Source of the DNA: Pseudomonas fluorescens
Lineage (GTDB): Bacteria; Pseudomonadota; Gammaproteobacteria; Pseudomonadales; Pseudomonadaceae
Direction: 5' to 3'
NCBI RefSeq assembly: GCF_902497745.1
Contig: NZ_CABVHJ010000002.1
Location: forward strand, 248,001-312,000
DNA: 64,000 bases
The notes under the pieces were generated by a model. That model was not told the DNA's origin and made no database searches. It worked only from the letters and a program-made list of their open reading frames with translations. The translations under genes were made by a program, and so were the position numbers. Shown piece by piece: positions 49,624 through 60,963 of the stretch. Numbering within the stretch: position 1 is the stretch's first letter; each line of letters opens with the position of its first letter.

Positions 49624-50642
49624 AACCCTATCCGATCCGCTGTGTGTCGATCGTCATCCCGGTCTACAACGAACAGGACAGCCTTCCGGAACTGCTGCGC
49701 CGCACCGAGGCGGCCTGCCGGATGCTGCGTCACGACTATGAAATCGTCCTCGTCGACGACGGCAGCCGTGACGAATCCGCCAACCTTCTGGAAGAAGCTG
49801 CGAGCCGTGAGGACAGCCCGTTCGTGGCCGTCATCCTCAACCGCAACTACGGCCAGCATGCGGCAATCATGGCCGGTTTCGAGCAGTGCAAAGGCGATGT
49901 CGTCATCACCCTCGACGCCGACCTGCAGAACCCGCCAGAAGAAATCCCGCGCCTGGTCGCCGAAGCCGAAAAAGGTTACGACGTCGTCGGCACCGTGCGC
50001 GGCAACCGCCAGGATTCGGCCCTGCGCCGCTACCCGTCGAAGCTGATCAACCTCGCCGTGCAGCGCTCCACCGGCGTCGCCATGAGCGATTACGGCTGCA
50101 TGCTCCGCGCTTACCGGCGGACGATCATCGACGCGATGCTCGCCTGCCGTGAACGCAGCACCTTCATCCCGATTCTGGCCAACAGCTTCGCCCGCCACAC
50201 CACGGAAATCGTCGTTGCCCACGCCGAGCGTGAACACGGCGATTCGAAGTACAGCCCGATGCGTTTGATCAACCTGATGTTCGACCTGATCACCTGCATG
50301 ACCACCACACCTTTGCGCCTGCTGAGCATCGTCGGTTTCACCATGGCCGGGCTTGGATTGCTGTTTGCTTTTGCGTTGATCGTCATGCGCCTGGCGTTCG
50401 GTTCCGGCTGGGCCGGTGACGGCATGTTCGTGCTGTTCGCCGTGCTCTTTGTGTTCACCGGCGGCCAGTTCATCGGCATGGGTCTGCTCGGCGAATACCT
50501 GGGCCGCATGTACAGCGACGTGCGCGCTCGCCCGCGTTTCTTCATTGAAAAAGTCTTGCGCAGCCACGCCGCCGAGCCGGCGCCTGCGGTCACTGTTGAC
50601 GGTCTCTCTTCTACTTCTACTACCGGTCAGGTTCACTCATGA
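49620..50642 (+). CDS. arnC: Undecaprenyl-phosphate L-Ara4FN transferase
   Basis: A 340-residue GT2 transferase with an N-terminal GT-A domain ([34 protein letters not shown], and the metal motif [14 protein letters not shown]) and two C-terminal membrane segments (about 235-305). It moves the formylated amino sugar from UDP to undecaprenyl phosphate. The start is GTG at 49620, overlapping the arnB stop (GTGA); arnA overlaps its end (ATGA). Confidence 0.95.
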   Translation: MKPYPIRCVSIVIPVYNEQDSLPELLRRTEAACRMLRHDYEIVLVDDGSRDESANLLEEAASREDSPFVAVILNRNYGQHAAIMAGFEQCKGDVVITLDADLQNPPEEIPRLVAEAEKGYDVVGTVRGNRQDSALRRYPSKLINLAVQRSTGVAMSDYGCMLRAYRRTIIDAMLACRERSTFIPILANSFARHTTEIVVAHAEREHGDSKYSPMRLINLMFDLITCMTTTPLRLLSIVGFTMAGLGLLFAFALIVMRLAFGSGWAGDGMFVLFAVLFVFTGGQFIGMGLLGEYLGRMYSDVRARPRFFIEKVLRSHAAEPAPAVTVDGLSSTSTTGQVHS

Positions 50643-52630
50643 GTGCAAAAACTGTTGTCTTCGCTTATCACGATATTGGTTGCGCCGGCATTCAAGCCCT
50701 GCTCGACAGCGGCTATGACATTGCGGCGGTGTTCACTCACGCGGATGACCCGAAAGAAAACGCTTTTTACGGATCGGTTGCGCAACTGTGCGCCACCAAA
50801 GGCATTCCGGTGCATGCGCCGGAAGACGTCAATCATCCGCTGTGGATCGAGCGCATTGCCAAACTCGATCCTGACTATATTTTCTCGTTCTACTATCGCA
50901 ACTTGCTGAGCGAGCCACTGCTGGCTCTGGCCAAAAAAGGCGCGTTCAACCTGCACGGCTCGCTGTTGCCGAGCTACCGCGGCCGCGCCCCGGCCAACTG
51001 GGTGCTGGTCAACGGCGAAACCGAAACCGGCGTCACCCTGCACCGCATGGTCAAACGTGCAGATGCCGGCGCCATCGTCGCCCAGCAGCGTGTTGCCATC
51101 GAACGTAGCGACACCGCGTTGAGTCTGCACGGCAAGTTGCGCACCGCCGCCGCTGATCTGTTGCGTGACACCCTGCCGGCCATGTTGCAAGGCAAGGTCA
51201 GTGAAACCGCGCAAGACGAATCCAAAGCCACCGTGTTTGGTCGTCGCACCGCAGCGGACGGCAAGCTGGTCTGGGCGAAACCGGCCGAGCAGTTATTCAA
51301 CCTGGTTCGCGCCGTCACTCAACCGTATCCGGGCGCTTTTTGCGCGGTCGGTGAGCACAAACTCATCGTCTGGAGCGCTGAAGTTGCCAAGGGCAACGAC
51401 GGTCAGGCACCGGGTCGGGTGATCAGTGTCGACCCGCTGCGCATTGCCTGCGGCGAAGATTCGCTGGTAATCCTCTCCGGTCAACGCAACGACAATGGTC
51501 TGTTCCTCAGCGGCCCGCAACTGGCCAGTGAACTCGGTCTGGTCGATGGCTCGCTGCTGCGCGGAGCTGAATCCGGCCGCGCACCGCGTCGCACTCGCGT
51601 GCTGATCCTCGGCGTTAACGGTTTTATCGGCAATCACTTGTCCGAGCGTCTGCTGCGTGACGACCGCTACGAAGTCTATGGCCTGGACATCGGCTCCGAC
51701 GCCATCGACCGTCTGCGCAGCCATCCGCACTTCCACTACGTCGAAGGCGATATCAGCATTCACTCCGAGTGGATCGAGTACCACATCAAGAAGTGCGACG
51801 TGGTCCTGCCGCTGGTGGCCATCGCCACGCCGATCGAATACACCCGCAACCCGCTGCGTGTGTTCGAACTCGACTTCGAAGAAAACCTGAAACTGGTGCG
51901 CTACTGCGTCAAGTACAACAAGCGCGTGATCTTCCCGTCGACCTCGGAAGTCTATGGCATGTGCCAGGACAAGCACTTCGACGAAGACACCTCGAACCTG
52001 GTGGTCGGCCCGATCAACAAGCAGCGCTGGATCTACTCCGTCTCCAAGCAACTGCTGGACCGGGTGATCTGGGCCTACGGCGCCAAGGGTCTGAATTTCA
52101 CCCTGTTCCGCCCGTTCAACTGGATGGGACCGCGTCTCGACCGTCTGGACTCGGCCCGCATCGGCAGCTCCCGCGCCATCACCCAGTTGATCCTCAACCT
52201 GGTCGAAGGCACGCCGATTCGCCTGTTCGACGGTGGTGAACAGAAACGCTGCTTCACCGACATCGCTGACGGCGTCGAGGCACTGGCGCGAATCATCGAT
52301 AACGACAACGACGTCTGCAACGGCCAGATCATCAACATCGGCAACCCGGATAACGAAGCCAGCATCCGTCAGTTAGGCGAAGAGCTACTGCGTCAGTTCG
52401 AAGCGCACCCGCTGCGTGACAACTTCCCGCCGTTCGCCGGTTTCCGCGACGTGGAAAGCAAGGCGTTCTACGGTGCCGGTTACCAGGACGTCGAGCACCG
52501 TAAACCCAGCATTGCCAACGCCAAGCGTCTGCTCGACTGGACGCCGACCGTGGAAATGCGCGAGACCATCGGCAATACGCTCGATTTCTTCTTGCGCGAG
52601 GCCATGCTCGAAATCGCGGACAAGAAGTAA
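50639..52630 (+). CDS. arnA: Bifunctional UDP-Ara4N formyltransferase / UDP-GlcA decarboxylase
   Basis: A 663-residue two-domain enzyme. The N-terminal formyltransferase (about 1-300) has [18 protein letters not shown] with the catalytic Asn/His, and the C-terminal SDR decarboxylase (about 315-663) has [17 protein letters not shown] for [12 protein letters not shown] and [11 protein letters not shown] with the Tyr-Lys pair. The C-part oxidises and decarboxylates UDP-glucuronate; the N-part formylates UDP-L-Ara4N. Its length equals the usual enteric and Pseudomonas proteins. Confidence 0.96.
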   Translation: MSAKTVVFAYHDIGCAGIQALLDSGYDIAAVFTHADDPKENAFYGSVAQLCATKGIPVHAPEDVNHPLWIERIAKLDPDYIFSFYYRNLLSEPLLALAKKGAFNLHGSLLPSYRGRAPANWVLVNGETETGVTLHRMVKRADAGAIVAQQRVAIERSDTALSLHGKLRTAAADLLRDTLPAMLQGKVSETAQDESKATVFGRRTAADGKLVWAKPAEQLFNLVRAVTQPYPGAFCAVGEHKLIVWSAEVAKGNDGQAPGRVISVDPLRIACGEDSLVILSGQRNDNGLFLSGPQLASELGLVDGSLLRGAESGRAPRRTRVLILGVNGFIGNHLSERLLRDDRYEVYGLDIGSDAIDRLRSHPHFHYVEGDISIHSEWIEYHIKKCDVVLPLVAIATPIEYTRNPLRVFELDFEENLKLVRYCVKYNKRVIFPSTSEVYGMCQDKHFDEDTSNLVVGPINKQRWIYSVSKQLLDRVIWAYGAKGLNFTLFRPFNWMGPRLDRLDSARIGSSRAITQLILNLVEGTPIRLFDGGEQKRCFTDIADGVEALARIIDNDNDVCNGQIINIGNPDNEASIRQLGEELLRQFEAHPLRDNFPPFAGFRDVESKAFYGAGYQDVEHRKPSIANAKRLLDWTPTVEMRETIGNTLDFFLREAMLEIADKK

Positions 52631-53514
52631 TGCAGGCAGGACTTCGTATCGACGTCGACACCTACCGCGGCACCCGTGAAGGTGTGCCGCGGCTGCTGGA
52701 AATGCTCGACGAGGCGCAGATCAAGGCAACGTTCTTCTTCAGTGTCGGCCCGGACAACATGGGCCGGCATCTGTGGCGTCTGATCCGCCCGCAGTTTCTC
52801 TGGAAGATGCTCCGCTCCAACGCGGCCGGCCTGTATGGCTGGGACATTCTGCTGGCCGGCACCGCGTGGCCGGGCAAACCGATTGGCCGCGATCTCGGCC
52901 ACCTGATGCGTCAGGCCCGCGATGCCGGTCATGAAGTGGGCCTGCATGCGTGGGATCACCACGGCTGGCAGGCCAATGCCGGGCGCTGGAGCAACGCGCA
53001 ACTGATCGAGCAGATTCGTCAGGGCGTCGACACCTTGAGCGACATTCTCGGCGAGAAAGTCGAGTGTTCCGCCGCTGCCGGTTGGCGTGCGGACGAGCGC
53101 GTGATCGAGGCCAAGCAAGCCTTCGGCTTTCGCTACAACAGCGATTGCCGTGGGCAACGCCTGTTTCGCCCGTTGCTGGCCGACGGCACGCCGGGTACAC
53201 CGCAGATTCCGGTGGATTTGCCGACCTTCGACGAAGTCGTCGGCCCGATCGTAGCGGCGCGGGACTTCAACGGTTTCATCCTTGATCACTTTCGCCCGCA
53301 ACAGCTCAACGTCTACACCATTCACGCCGAAGTAGAAGGGATTCTGATGGCTGAGGATTTTCGCCAATTGCTGGCCGATGCGCGCCAGCGAGATATCGAT
53401 TTCAAACCGCTGGGCGATTTGCTGCCCGAGTTCTTCAACACCTTGCCCGTAGGTCGCGTGCAACGCGGCGCCCTCGACGGCCGTGAAGGCTGGCTGGGAG
53501 TGCAAGGCGCATGA
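52630..53514 (+). CDS. arnD: 4-deoxy-4-formamido-arabinose-phosphoundecaprenol deformylase
   Basis: A 294-residue NodB-type polysaccharide deacetylase with [16 protein letters not shown] (Asp pair, about 5-20), [11 protein letters not shown] and [14 protein letters not shown] (metal-binding His pair). It removes the formyl group from the lipid-linked sugar so that ArnT can use it. Its ATG shares one base with the arnA stop (TAATG) and arnT overlaps its own stop by four bases. Confidence 0.94.
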   Translation: MQAGLRIDVDTYRGTREGVPRLLEMLDEAQIKATFFFSVGPDNMGRHLWRLIRPQFLWKMLRSNAAGLYGWDILLAGTAWPGKPIGRDLGHLMRQARDAGHEVGLHAWDHHGWQANAGRWSNAQLIEQIRQGVDTLSDILGEKVECSAAAGWRADERVIEAKQAFGFRYNSDCRGQRLFRPLLADGTPGTPQIPVDLPTFDEVVGPIVAARDFNGFILDHFRPQQLNVYTIHAEVEGILMAEDFRQLLADARQRDIDFKPLGDLLPEFFNTLPVGRVQRGALDGREGWLGVQGA

Positions 53515-55163
53515 TTAAACGCTGGACGCTGCCACTGCTGTTGCTGGTCATTTGCTTGCTGGCCTATCTGCTGCCGCTGGGCACGCACGGCTTGTGGATT
53601 CCCGACGAAACCCGCTACGCACAGATCAGCCAGGACATGCTGCTGAGCGGCAACTGGGTGTCGCCGCACTTCATGAGCCTGCGCTACTTCGAGAAGCCGA
53701 TTGCCGGTTACTGGATGATCGCGCTGGGTCAGGAGTTGTTTGGGCAAAACCTGTTCGGCGTGCGCTTCGCGTCGGCGCTGAGCAGCGGGTTGAGTGTGCT
53801 GCTGTGCTATCTGGTCGCCCGGCGCTTGTGGAACGAGCCGCGTAAAAGCTTCGTCTGCGCCCTGCTCTACATGAGTTTTACCGTGGTCGCCGGTCAGGCC
53901 GGTTACGCCAACCTCGATCCGCAGTTCACCTTTTGGGTCAACCTGAGTCTGGTGGCGCTGTGGTTTGCCGTCGACAGCCACACCAGCGGCAAGCGCATGG
54001 CGGCCTGGGCGGTATTGGGGCTGGCGTGTGGCATGGGTTTCATGACCAAGGGATTCCTCGCCTGGCTGCTGCCGGTGTTGATCGCCCTGCCGTGGATGCT
54101 CTGGCAAAAACGCTGGCGTGAACTGCTGATGTTCGGCCCGGTGGCGATTGCCGTGGCGATCCTCGTCAGCCTGCCGTGGGTGCTCGCGGTGCATGCGCAG
54201 GAGCCGGACTACTGGCGGTTCTTCTTCTGGCACGAACATATTCGTCGCTTTGCCGGTGATGACGCGCAACACGATGCGCCGTGGTGGTTCTATCTGCCGC
54301 TGTTGGTGGCGTTCAGTCTGCCGTGGGTAGGGTTGCTGCCGACGGCATTCAAGCAGGCATGGCAAACCCGCGCTCAACCGAAAGTGGTCTTTGTGCTGCT
54401 CTGGCTGGCGATGCCGCTGGGGTTTTTCAGCCTGGCCAACGGCAAACTGCCGACTTACATCCTGCCGTGCCTGCTGCCGATGGCGTTGTTGCTGGGCAAC
54501 TCGCTGGCCGACCGCTTGCGTCTTGAGCAAGGTCGCGCGCTGAGCATCAATGGTCTGCTCAATCTGTTGCTGGGCGTCGTCACGTTGATCGCGCTGGTCT
54601 ATCTGCAACTGACCAAACCGGTCTACGACCACGAACTGCACAGCATGGTGCTGGTGTTTATCGCGCTGATCGGCTGGATCATCGCCAACCTCCTGCAAGC
54701 CTTTCTGCCGCTGCAATGCTGGGCCGCGCCGGCGCTCGGCAGCCTGTTGCTGATCGCCGTGTTGCCGGCGGCGCTGCCCAAATCGGTGGTCGCCAACAAG
54801 ATACCGGATCAGTTCATCAAGCATCACGTCAGCGAACTGGCGCAAACCACCCATCTGCTGAGCAACGATCTGGGTGCCGCTTCGGCGCTGGCCTGGCGCC
54901 TGAGAACCCCGCAAGTGGCGTTGTACAACACGATAGGCGAATTGAAATATGGCCTTGCCTATCCTGACGGCATTCAACAGCGGGTCGACAGCAAAGACGT
55001 GCAACAGTGGATGCGCGAGGCGCGCCGCAGCGGTTCGGTCGGCGTGGTGATGCGCGTCAAGGGGCAGGACGAACTGGACGAAATCGACAAGTTGCCCAAG
55101 GACGGCATCCGTTACGAACAGGGCAACCTGGTGATCATGATCCTGCCCAAGGAGGCGTCATGA
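53511..55163 (+). CDS. arnT: ArnT paralogue 2: lipid A L-Ara4N transferase in the arn operon
   Basis: A 550-residue GT83 transferase, polytopic, with [19 protein letters not shown] at the first periplasmic loop. It is the in-operon copy that moves L-Ara4N from the undecaprenyl carrier to lipid A at the periplasmic face. Alignment by eye to the copy at 40042 shows long shared stretches (for example [12 protein letters not shown] and [14 protein letters not shown]), so the two genes are recent or well-kept paralogues. Four-base overlaps with arnD and arnE show operon membership. Confidence 0.95.
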   Translation: MIKRWTLPLLLLVICLLAYLLPLGTHGLWIPDETRYAQISQDMLLSGNWVSPHFMSLRYFEKPIAGYWMIALGQELFGQNLFGVRFASALSSGLSVLLCYLVARRLWNEPRKSFVCALLYMSFTVVAGQAGYANLDPQFTFWVNLSLVALWFAVDSHTSGKRMAAWAVLGLACGMGFMTKGFLAWLLPVLIALPWMLWQKRWRELLMFGPVAIAVAILVSLPWVLAVHAQEPDYWRFFFWHEHIRRFAGDDAQHDAPWWFYLPLLVAFSLPWVGLLPTAFKQAWQTRAQPKVVFVLLWLAMPLGFFSLANGKLPTYILPCLLPMALLLGNSLADRLRLEQGRALSINGLLNLLLGVVTLIALVYLQLTKPVYDHELHSMVLVFIALIGWIIANLLQAFLPLQCWAAPALGSLLLIAVLPAALPKSVVANKIPDQFIKHHVSELAQTTHLLSNDLGAASALAWRLRTPQVALYNTIGELKYGLAYPDGIQQRVDSKDVQQWMREARRSGSVGVVMRVKGQDELDEIDKLPKDGIRYEQGNLVIMILPKEAS

Positions 55164-55504
55164 GCCTGTTGCTGCTGTTGGCTGCGTGCCTGCTGACCTG
55201 TCTCGGTCAGATCGCGCAGAAGTACGCCGTGGAGAGTTGGCGCGGGGGTGATTCTTCGCTGACCGGCAAACTGCACTCGCCGTGGTTATGGCTGGCCCTG
55301 CTCGCTCTCGGCTCGGGTCTGTTGGTGTGGCTGCTGGTGTTGCAGCGCCTTGAGGTCGGCATCGCTTATCCGATGCTCAGCCTCAACTTCGTACTGATTA
55401 CCCTGATCGCGCGCTTCGTGTTCCGTGAACCCATCGACCGCCAGCATTGGCTTGGCGTGGCGTTGGTAATCGGCGGCGTGGTTTTGCTGGGGCAACAGTC
55501 ATGA
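55160..55504 (+). CDS. arnE: Undecaprenyl-phosphate-Ara4N flippase subunit
   Basis: A 114-residue SMR/EamA-like protein with four membrane segments (1-20, 38-58, 64-86, 94-112). Together with ArnF it forms the flippase bringing Ara4N-phosphoundecaprenol to the periplasmic side. ATG 55160 ([12 protein letters not shown]) follows GGAGG at four bases and overlaps the arnT stop; longer frames upstream only read arnT in another frame. Confidence 0.92.
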   Translation: MSLLLLLAACLLTCLGQIAQKYAVESWRGGDSSLTGKLHSPWLWLALLALGSGLLVWLLVLQRLEVGIAYPMLSLNFVLITLIARFVFREPIDRQHWLGVALVIGGVVLLGQQS

Positions 55505-55905
55505 ATCAACGTCGCGGCATCACCTTCGCGTTGGGCAGCGTGTTTCTCGTCAGCACTGCGCAACTGGGCATGCGCTGGAGCATGACCCGTCTGCCCGCAC
55601 CGGAAAAATGGCTGCACATCGACAGCCTCGACCTGCGCGCATTGGCCGTGGTCGTTACGGCGATTTTTGCCTACGCACTGTCGATGCTCTGCTGGCTCGC
55701 CGCCCTGCGCGATCTGCCGCTGGGCCGCGCTTATTCGCTGCTGAGCATCAGCTATGCGCTGGTTTATCTGCTGGCGGCCAGTCTGCCGCTGTTCAACGAA
55801 TCCTTCAGTTTCACTAAATCACTGGGCGTGGCGTTGGTCATGCTCGGGGTCATCACCATCAACACTCGTCCGGCTCGTGCGCCCGAATTCAGGAGTGCTC
55901 CATGA
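55501..55905 (+). CDS. arnF: Undecaprenyl-phosphate-Ara4N flippase subunit
   Basis: A 134-residue four-helix membrane protein, partner of ArnE. Helices at about 6-25, 46-66, 74-96 and 104-124, with [25 protein letters not shown] shared with ArnE in type. ATG 55501 overlaps the arnE stop (ATGA), and ugd overlaps its own stop in the same way. Confidence 0.9.
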   Translation: MNQRRGITFALGSVFLVSTAQLGMRWSMTRLPAPEKWLHIDSLDLRALAVVVTAIFAYALSMLCWLAALRDLPLGRAYSLLSISYALVYLLAASLPLFNESFSFTKSLGVALVMLGVITINTRPARAPEFRSAP

Positions 55906-57281
55906 AAATCACAGTATTTGGCAGCGGTTACGTCGGTCTGGTGCAAGCGGCTGTGTTGGCCGAGGTCGGCCATGATGTCGTGTGCATGGACGTCGACCAG
56001 AAGAAGGTCGACCTGTTGCGCCAGGGTCATGTCAGCATTTTTGAACCGGGGCTGGCCAGCCTCGTTCGTGAGGGTCTGGATTCGAAACGCCTGCAATTCA
56101 CCACTGATGAGCAACTTGCCGTGCAGCACGGTCGAGTCGCGTTTATTGCCGTCGGTACGCCGTCGCGTGAGGATGGCTCGGCGGATCTGCGCTACGTGCT
56201 GTCGGTGGGTGACGCGATTGCCCGGCATCGTGAGCAGCCGCTGATTCTGGTGGAAAAATCCACGGTACCGGTGGGCACCGGCGACACCTTGCGCAAGCAC
56301 ATCGAAAAAGCCTTGATCAAAACCGGCCGCCTGCTGCAGTTCGATATCGTTTCCAACCCGGAATTCCTCAAGGAAGGCTCGGCCGTTGCTGACTGCCGCC
56401 GTCCGGACCGTATCGTCATCGGCTGCGAAGGCGATGAAGTGCGCGACGTGATGCGCGATCTGTACTCGCCATTCAACCGCAACCATGACCGCATCATGTT
56501 CATGGACCTGCGCAGCGCCGAGCTGACCAAGTACGCCGCCAACTGCATGCTGGCGACCAAGATCAGCTTCATCAACCAGATCGCCGAACTCGCCGAACAC
56601 CTGGGCGCCGACATCGAATCGGTGCGCCAGGGCATCGGCGCCGACACGCGCATCGGTTACCACTTCATCTATCCGGGCTGCGGTTATGGCGGCTCGTGCT
56701 TCCCCAAAGACATGCGCGCGTTGATCCACAGCGCCGAAGAAGCGCACTGCTCCAGCGATTTGCTGCAAGCGGTCGAGGCGATCAATCAACGGCAGAAACA
56801 CAAGTTGTTCGAGCGCATCAACGCGTTCTACAAGGGTGACCTGCGCGGCAAGACTTTCGCCCTGTGGGGCCTGGCGTTCAAACCCAACACCGATGACATG
56901 CGCGATGCGCCAAGCCGTGTCCTGCTCGAAGAACTGTGGGCCGCCGGTGCCAGCGTGCGCGCCTTCGACCCGGAAGCCATGCAGGAAACCCAGAACCTCT
57001 ACCCGGACGAATCGAAACTGATGCTGATGGGCACTCCGGAATCGGTACTGCCCGGCGCCGATGCGCTGATCATCTGCACGGAGTGGCAGCAGTTCAAGGC
57101 ACCGGATTTCGACCTGATCAAACAACGCCTCAACACTCCGGTGATTTTCGATGGCCGTAACCTGTACGACGCTGAGCGTCTGGCGCGCAACGGCTTCCAT
57201 TACTTCCCGATGGGCCGTGGCGAATCGCGCAAGTTGCCGATTCCGCTGCAACAGTGGCCGCACGCGTCCGACGTCGCTTGA
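55902..57281 (+). CDS. ugd: UDP-glucose 6-dehydrogenase
   Basis: A 459-residue UDP-glucose/GDP-mannose dehydrogenase: [18 protein letters not shown] for [29 protein letters not shown], and [10 protein letters not shown] with the catalytic Cys (near 267). It oxidises UDP-glucose twice to UDP-glucuronate, the input for ArnA. Its presence at the operon end lets the operon make its own precursor. Confidence 0.95.
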   Translation: MKITVFGSGYVGLVQAAVLAEVGHDVVCMDVDQKKVDLLRQGHVSIFEPGLASLVREGLDSKRLQFTTDEQLAVQHGRVAFIAVGTPSREDGSADLRYVLSVGDAIARHREQPLILVEKSTVPVGTGDTLRKHIEKALIKTGRLLQFDIVSNPEFLKEGSAVADCRRPDRIVIGCEGDEVRDVMRDLYSPFNRNHDRIMFMDLRSAELTKYAANCMLATKISFINQIAELAEHLGADIESVRQGIGADTRIGYHFIYPGCGYGGSCFPKDMRALIHSAEEAHCSSDLLQAVEAINQRQKHKLFERINAFYKGDLRGKTFALWGLAFKPNTDDMRDAPSRVLLEELWAAGASVRAFDPEAMQETQNLYPDESKLMLMGTPESVLPGADALIICTEWQQFKAPDFDLIKQRLNTPVIFDGRNLYDAERLARNGFHYFPMGRGESRKLPIPLQQWPHASDVA

Positions 57282-58873
57282 TCACGTTATCGCCTGAAAT
57301 CCGCCGGCAGTCCCTGATCGCAGGGTTGCTGGCGTTTTTATTGTTCATGGCCGGAGTCTACGGGCAGGCTCCGATCGGTTTCGATTCGCGGTTCGTGTTG
57401 TTCGCGCAAGAAATGCTGCGGCATGGGCCGACGGTGTTTCCGACCACTTATGGTCAGCCGTACGCGGATTATTCTGCAGTTTCGACGCTGTTCATCTGGC
57501 TGCTGTCGCTGCCGTTCGGCACTGTGAACGCGCTTACGGCGTGGGCGCCAAGTGCCGTCGCCGGCGCGCTGATCGTGACACTGATGTATCGACTGCTGGC
57601 GCCGTACTCGCGGCGTTGGGCGTTGATCAGTATTGCGTTGCTGATGCTCACCAGCGGTTTCGTCACTGAAGTGCGCGCGGTGTCGCAGGACTTGATGCTC
57701 GCGGCAGTGGCCTTCGCGGTGTTCTATCTGGGTTATGCCCATGAGCATTTTGCCGGCAGGCGTCACTGGCCGCTGATCTTCGCGTTGCTGCTGCTCGGCT
57801 TCGGCATTCGCGGGCCGATTGGTCTGGTGGTGCCGACCGGCATGCTGTGCAGCTATTACCTGCTCAACCGTGAGTGGTCGCGACTGCTGGTGTTCGGCGT
57901 ACTGGCTTCGCTGCTGCTCGCAGCCTGCGTCGGCCTGCTGTTGTGGCTGGCGAAACTCAGCGGTGGCCCGGTCTTCTTGCAGGACGTGATCCGCATGCAG
58001 TTCATGGGGCGCATGGACGGCAGCGAAGGCGTCAGCGGTTCGCTGTATTACTTCACCAGTTCGTTCGGCAACTACGCGCTGGCCTATCCGCTGGCATTGC
58101 TGGTACTGGTGGCGGCCTGGCTGAGCAAACCGCAGCAACGTGGCCCGGCGCTGCGTCTGGTGCAGTACTGCGCGGCGGCGGGACTGATTGTGATGGTCGG
58201 CCTGTCGATTCCCCAGGCGAAAAAGGCCCGGTATCTGCTGCCGATGCTGCCGATGGCGGCGATCATTGCGGCGTATCCGTTTCAGGTTGCGCATGGGCGG
58301 GTGTTCCGCTATTTGCGCGGCTTGATCATGGGCTTGTGGCTGGTCACGCCGGGCTTGCTTCTGGTGGTTTTGCTGGTCGCTCAACGGCGCTTTCCCGAGC
58401 AATTGAGTGAAGTGTCTTGGGTGTTTATCGTGCTGGGCCTGCTGCAACTCCTGGCGTTGTCGCGATTGTTGCTCCCGCGTTGGCGTGTCGAAGTGCTGGC
58501 GTTGAGTGCCGTGTTGGCGTTGTGGACGGTGTACGCGGCAGTGTTCGAGCCGGTGGAGCGGCGGTTGTACGACACCCAGACGTTCAGTCGCGCGGTGTTC
58601 GCCCAGGTTCAACAAAACCCGGCGCCACTGGTGCTGCACGGTATGGGCAAGGATGCGAAGGCGATCAAGTTCATGGTCAATCTCTCGCAGGATCTGCAAC
58701 CGCAGTTCAGCGACTCGATCCAGCAACTGGAGGCGCTCAAAGGTCCGGCGTGGCTGATGATGGATCGCAGTGATCTGCCATCCCTCAAGGGCACGCCACT
58801 GGAAAGTGCGCAGCCGGTGTTGAACGGGCGTTTTGATAAAAACGACTATGTATTGCTGTGGCTGAAACCGTAA
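57278..58873 (+). CDS. Membrane glycosyltransferase of ArnT/PMT type, extra gene at the end of the arn operon
   Basis: A roughly 531-residue polytopic protein with about 11-12 membrane segments. Near the start, GFDSRFVLFAQEMLRHG corresponds in place to the Arn[14 protein letters not shown] loop and keeps an acidic Asp. It is thus a distant GT39/GT83-type transferase. The start is unsure: TTG at 57278 overlaps the ugd stop (TTGA) like the other four-base joints, while a GTG at 57254 lies inside ugd. It probably adds another sugar to lipid A or the core using a polyprenyl donor (inference). Confidence 0.78.
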   Translation: MITLSPEIRRQSLIAGLLAFLLFMAGVYGQAPIGFDSRFVLFAQEMLRHGPTVFPTTYGQPYADYSAVSTLFIWLLSLPFGTVNALTAWAPSAVAGALIVTLMYRLLAPYSRRWALISIALLMLTSGFVTEVRAVSQDLMLAAVAFAVFYLGYAHEHFAGRRHWPLIFALLLLGFGIRGPIGLVVPTGMLCSYYLLNREWSRLLVFGVLASLLLAACVGLLLWLAKLSGGPVFLQDVIRMQFMGRMDGSEGVSGSLYYFTSSFGNYALAYPLALLVLVAAWLSKPQQRGPALRLVQYCAAAGLIVMVGLSIPQAKKARYLLPMLPMAAIIAAYPFQVAHGRVFRYLRGLIMGLWLVTPGLLLVVLLVAQRRFPEQLSEVSWVFIVLGLLQLLALSRLLLPRWRVEVLALSAVLALWTVYAAVFEPVERRLYDTQTFSRAVFAQVQQNPAPLVLHGMGKDAKAIKFMVNLSQDLQPQFSDSIQQLEALKGPAWLMMDRSDLPSLKGTPLESAQPVLNGRFDKNDYVLLWLKP

Positions 58874-58909
58874 CCTGTCGACCTCTTGATCGGCAGGATG
58901 CGCTTCAAC

Positions 58910-59428
58910 ATGACCTTCGACGTACGCCGCGCCAGCCCTGCTGACGCGGTTGCCCTCCCCGCGATCGAGCGTTCGGCCGCGCAATTGTTTCGTCTTGAAC
59001 CGCCGTTGGCGTGGCTGGCTGATGCCGAAGTGCCCGATGCTGCTCAGCATCTGCAGGCCATCGAACAGGCGTACGTGTGGGTTGCTGAAAATAGCGATGG
59101 GCAACTGACTGGATTTGTTCGTGCTGTAGACATCGATCAGCACATGCACATTGAGGAGCTATCCGTCAGTCAGGCTTTTCAAGGACAAGGCATGGGTCGC
59201 GCACTGGTTGCGGCAGTCATTGAACAAGCGCGCGTGATGCAGTTGAACTCAGTGACGCTGACCACCTTCCGCGATCTGCCGTGGAATGCGCCGTTTTATC
59301 AGCGCATGGGGTTTATCGAGTTGATTCCCTCAGTCGCCGATCACCATCTGCGCGAAGCACTGCAAGCCGAAATCACCCACGGCTTTCCCCCGGAAGGTCG
59401 CTGTGCCATGCGCCTGCCCCTGATTTGA
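58910..59428 (+). CDS. GNAT-family N-acetyltransferase
   Basis: A 172-residue GNAT protein: FDVRRASPADAVALPAIE at the N-terminus and the acetyl-CoA loop IEELSVSQAFQGQGMGRALVAAVIEQA (Q/R-x2-G-x-G/A in QGQGMGRA, about 95-100), then PFYQRMGF near 137. It acetylates an amine of a small molecule or peptide; the acceptor is unknown. It starts 36 bases after the glycosyltransferase. ATG 58910 is used, ATG 58898 is an alternative. Confidence 0.85.
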   Translation: MTFDVRRASPADAVALPAIERSAAQLFRLEPPLAWLADAEVPDAAQHLQAIEQAYVWVAENSDGQLTGFVRAVDIDQHMHIEELSVSQAFQGQGMGRALVAAVIEQARVMQLNSVTLTTFRDLPWNAPFYQRMGFIELIPSVADHHLREALQAEITHGFPPEGRCAMRLPLI

Positions 59429-59439
59429 AAGCAATGAAA

Positions 59440-59540
59440 ATCCCCTGTGGGAGCGAGCCTGCTCGCGAATGCGTTGTGTCAGATACATCAATGTTGACTG
59501 ACACTGCGCATTCGCGAGCAGGCTCGCTCCCACAGGGGAT
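59440..59540. repeat. REPIN: perfect 34-bp inverted REP pair
   Basis: Left arm 59440-59473 and right arm 59507-59540 are exact inverted copies of 34 bases, with the same GTGGGAGCGAGCCTGCTC core as at 32723. The 33-base centre contains a smaller inverted pair (GTGTCAG/CTGACAC). It ends the arn-side transcript and is a strong hairpin. Confidence 0.92.
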
Positions 59541-59627
59541 GGTGTTATGGCGGCTTGACCGGTGATGATTGCCCGGTAAGGATGACGTACGCCCGCCAGG
59601 TATTTGAAATAAGGACATTGACCCTTC

Positions 59628-60806
59628 GTGGCCACCTACTCGCGCCTCATCCGCCGGTTGATGATCAGTTCGCTGACCGTCGTTATCAGCCGCGCCCTGA
59701 TCAGCCCGCTGCTGACGCTGTTCCTCAGCAACAAGCTCGGCCTCAATCCGCAAGACGTCGGTCTGCTGCTGGGCATTGCGGTGTTCAGCGCCACCCTGTT
59801 GTCGCTGTACGGTGGTTACATCATCGATCGGCTCGACAAACGCCAGTTGCTGATCCTGACCATGCTCTCCAGCGGCATCGGTCTGATCCTGCTGACCTTC
59901 GCGCAGAATCTGTATCTGGTCACCCTGGTGCTGATCATCAGCGAAACGGCGTCGGCGCTGTTCCTCATCTGCTCCAAAGCCATCCTCAGTGAAAACCTGC
60001 CAGTCGGCCAACGGGTCAAAGCGTTTTCCCTCAACTACACATTGACCAACATCGGCTATGCCGTCGGCCCGATGATCGGCGTGGTGATTGCCGGGGTGCA
60101 GCCCGCTGCGCCCTTTATCGTGGCCGGTGCGATTGCCATCGGCAGCCTCTTTCTGCTGCTCGGCACCGGCCGGGAAGCCAGCCCGATCACTCCAGTCGCT
60201 GCGCCGCCGAGTTTTCTGAAAACCCTGATCATCCTGAAAAACGACCGCACGATGATCCTGTTTACCCTGGGTTGCCTGCTCAGCACCCTGGTGCACGGGC
60301 GTTTCACCCTGTACCTGTCGCAATACCTGCTGGTCACCCACACCCAGCAACAGACGCTGGACACCATGGCCGCCTTGCTCGCGTGCAACGCAATCACGGT
60401 GATCCTGTTGCAGTACCAGATCGGCCGCTTGCTCAGCCGCGAACACCTGCGTCACTGGATTGCCGGCGGCACCGCCTTGTTCATCGTCGGGCTGATCGGC
60501 TTCAGTCTGGCCGACAGCCTGGTCGGCTGGTGCGTGGCGATGTTCATCTTCACCTTGGGCGAGATGATCATTTACCCGGCGGACTTTCTGTTCGTCGACA
60601 CATTGGCCCCGGAAGACCTGCGCGGCAGCTACTACGGCGCGCAGAATCTGGCGGCGCTGGGTGGTGCAGCCAGTCCGGTCATGTGCGGATTTCTGCTGAT
60701 GCACACACCGGCGCCGAGCATGTTCTATGCCTTGAGCGCAATGGCCGCTGTGGGTGGCTATTTATGTTTCATGAGCGGTCGCCGCGTCGCTTCAATTCAA
60801 AATTAA
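59628..60806 (+). CDS. Major facilitator superfamily transporter (MdtH-like)
   Basis: A 392-residue protein with about 12 membrane segments and the MFS loop GGYIIDRLDKRQLLIL between segments 2 and 3. The overall look (MISSLTVVISRALISPLLTLFLSNKLG) is that of MdtH/YfcJ-like drug exporters. Substrate unknown. The start is GTG at 59628 (GTG GCC ACC). It stands alone between a REPIN and the HPP gene. Confidence 0.85.
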   Translation: MATYSRLIRRLMISSLTVVISRALISPLLTLFLSNKLGLNPQDVGLLLGIAVFSATLLSLYGGYIIDRLDKRQLLILTMLSSGIGLILLTFAQNLYLVTLVLIISETASALFLICSKAILSENLPVGQRVKAFSLNYTLTNIGYAVGPMIGVVIAGVQPAAPFIVAGAIAIGSLFLLLGTGREASPITPVAAPPSFLKTLIILKNDRTMILFTLGCLLSTLVHGRFTLYLSQYLLVTHTQQQTLDTMAALLACNAITVILLQYQIGRLLSREHLRHWIAGGTALFIVGLIGFSLADSLVGWCVAMFIFTLGEMIIYPADFLFVDTLAPEDLRGSYYGAQNLAALGGAASPVMCGFLLMHTPAPSMFYALSAMAAVGGYLCFMSGRRVASIQN

Positions 60807-60963
60807 TGCACTAAATGTGCATTAATATGAATTTGTCAGCATCGAGATTGATCGGCACACTGTGCGGGTTCCTCCCCCAATGTTGGAACGCTTCGAGGGC
60901 TTTCCGGATATGCCGGACAAGTCCTTTTTTTTGCCTCGAATTTGCTGCAAGGATCAGATTTAA

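Noticed and set aside
53322-55004. A 560-codon minus-strand frame and similar long antisense frames (for example 57338-59149, 26769-28355, 42324-43295)
   Set aside because: They mirror strongly supported genes on the other strand; compositions are Gln/His/Arg-rich as expected for antisense of GC-rich genes.
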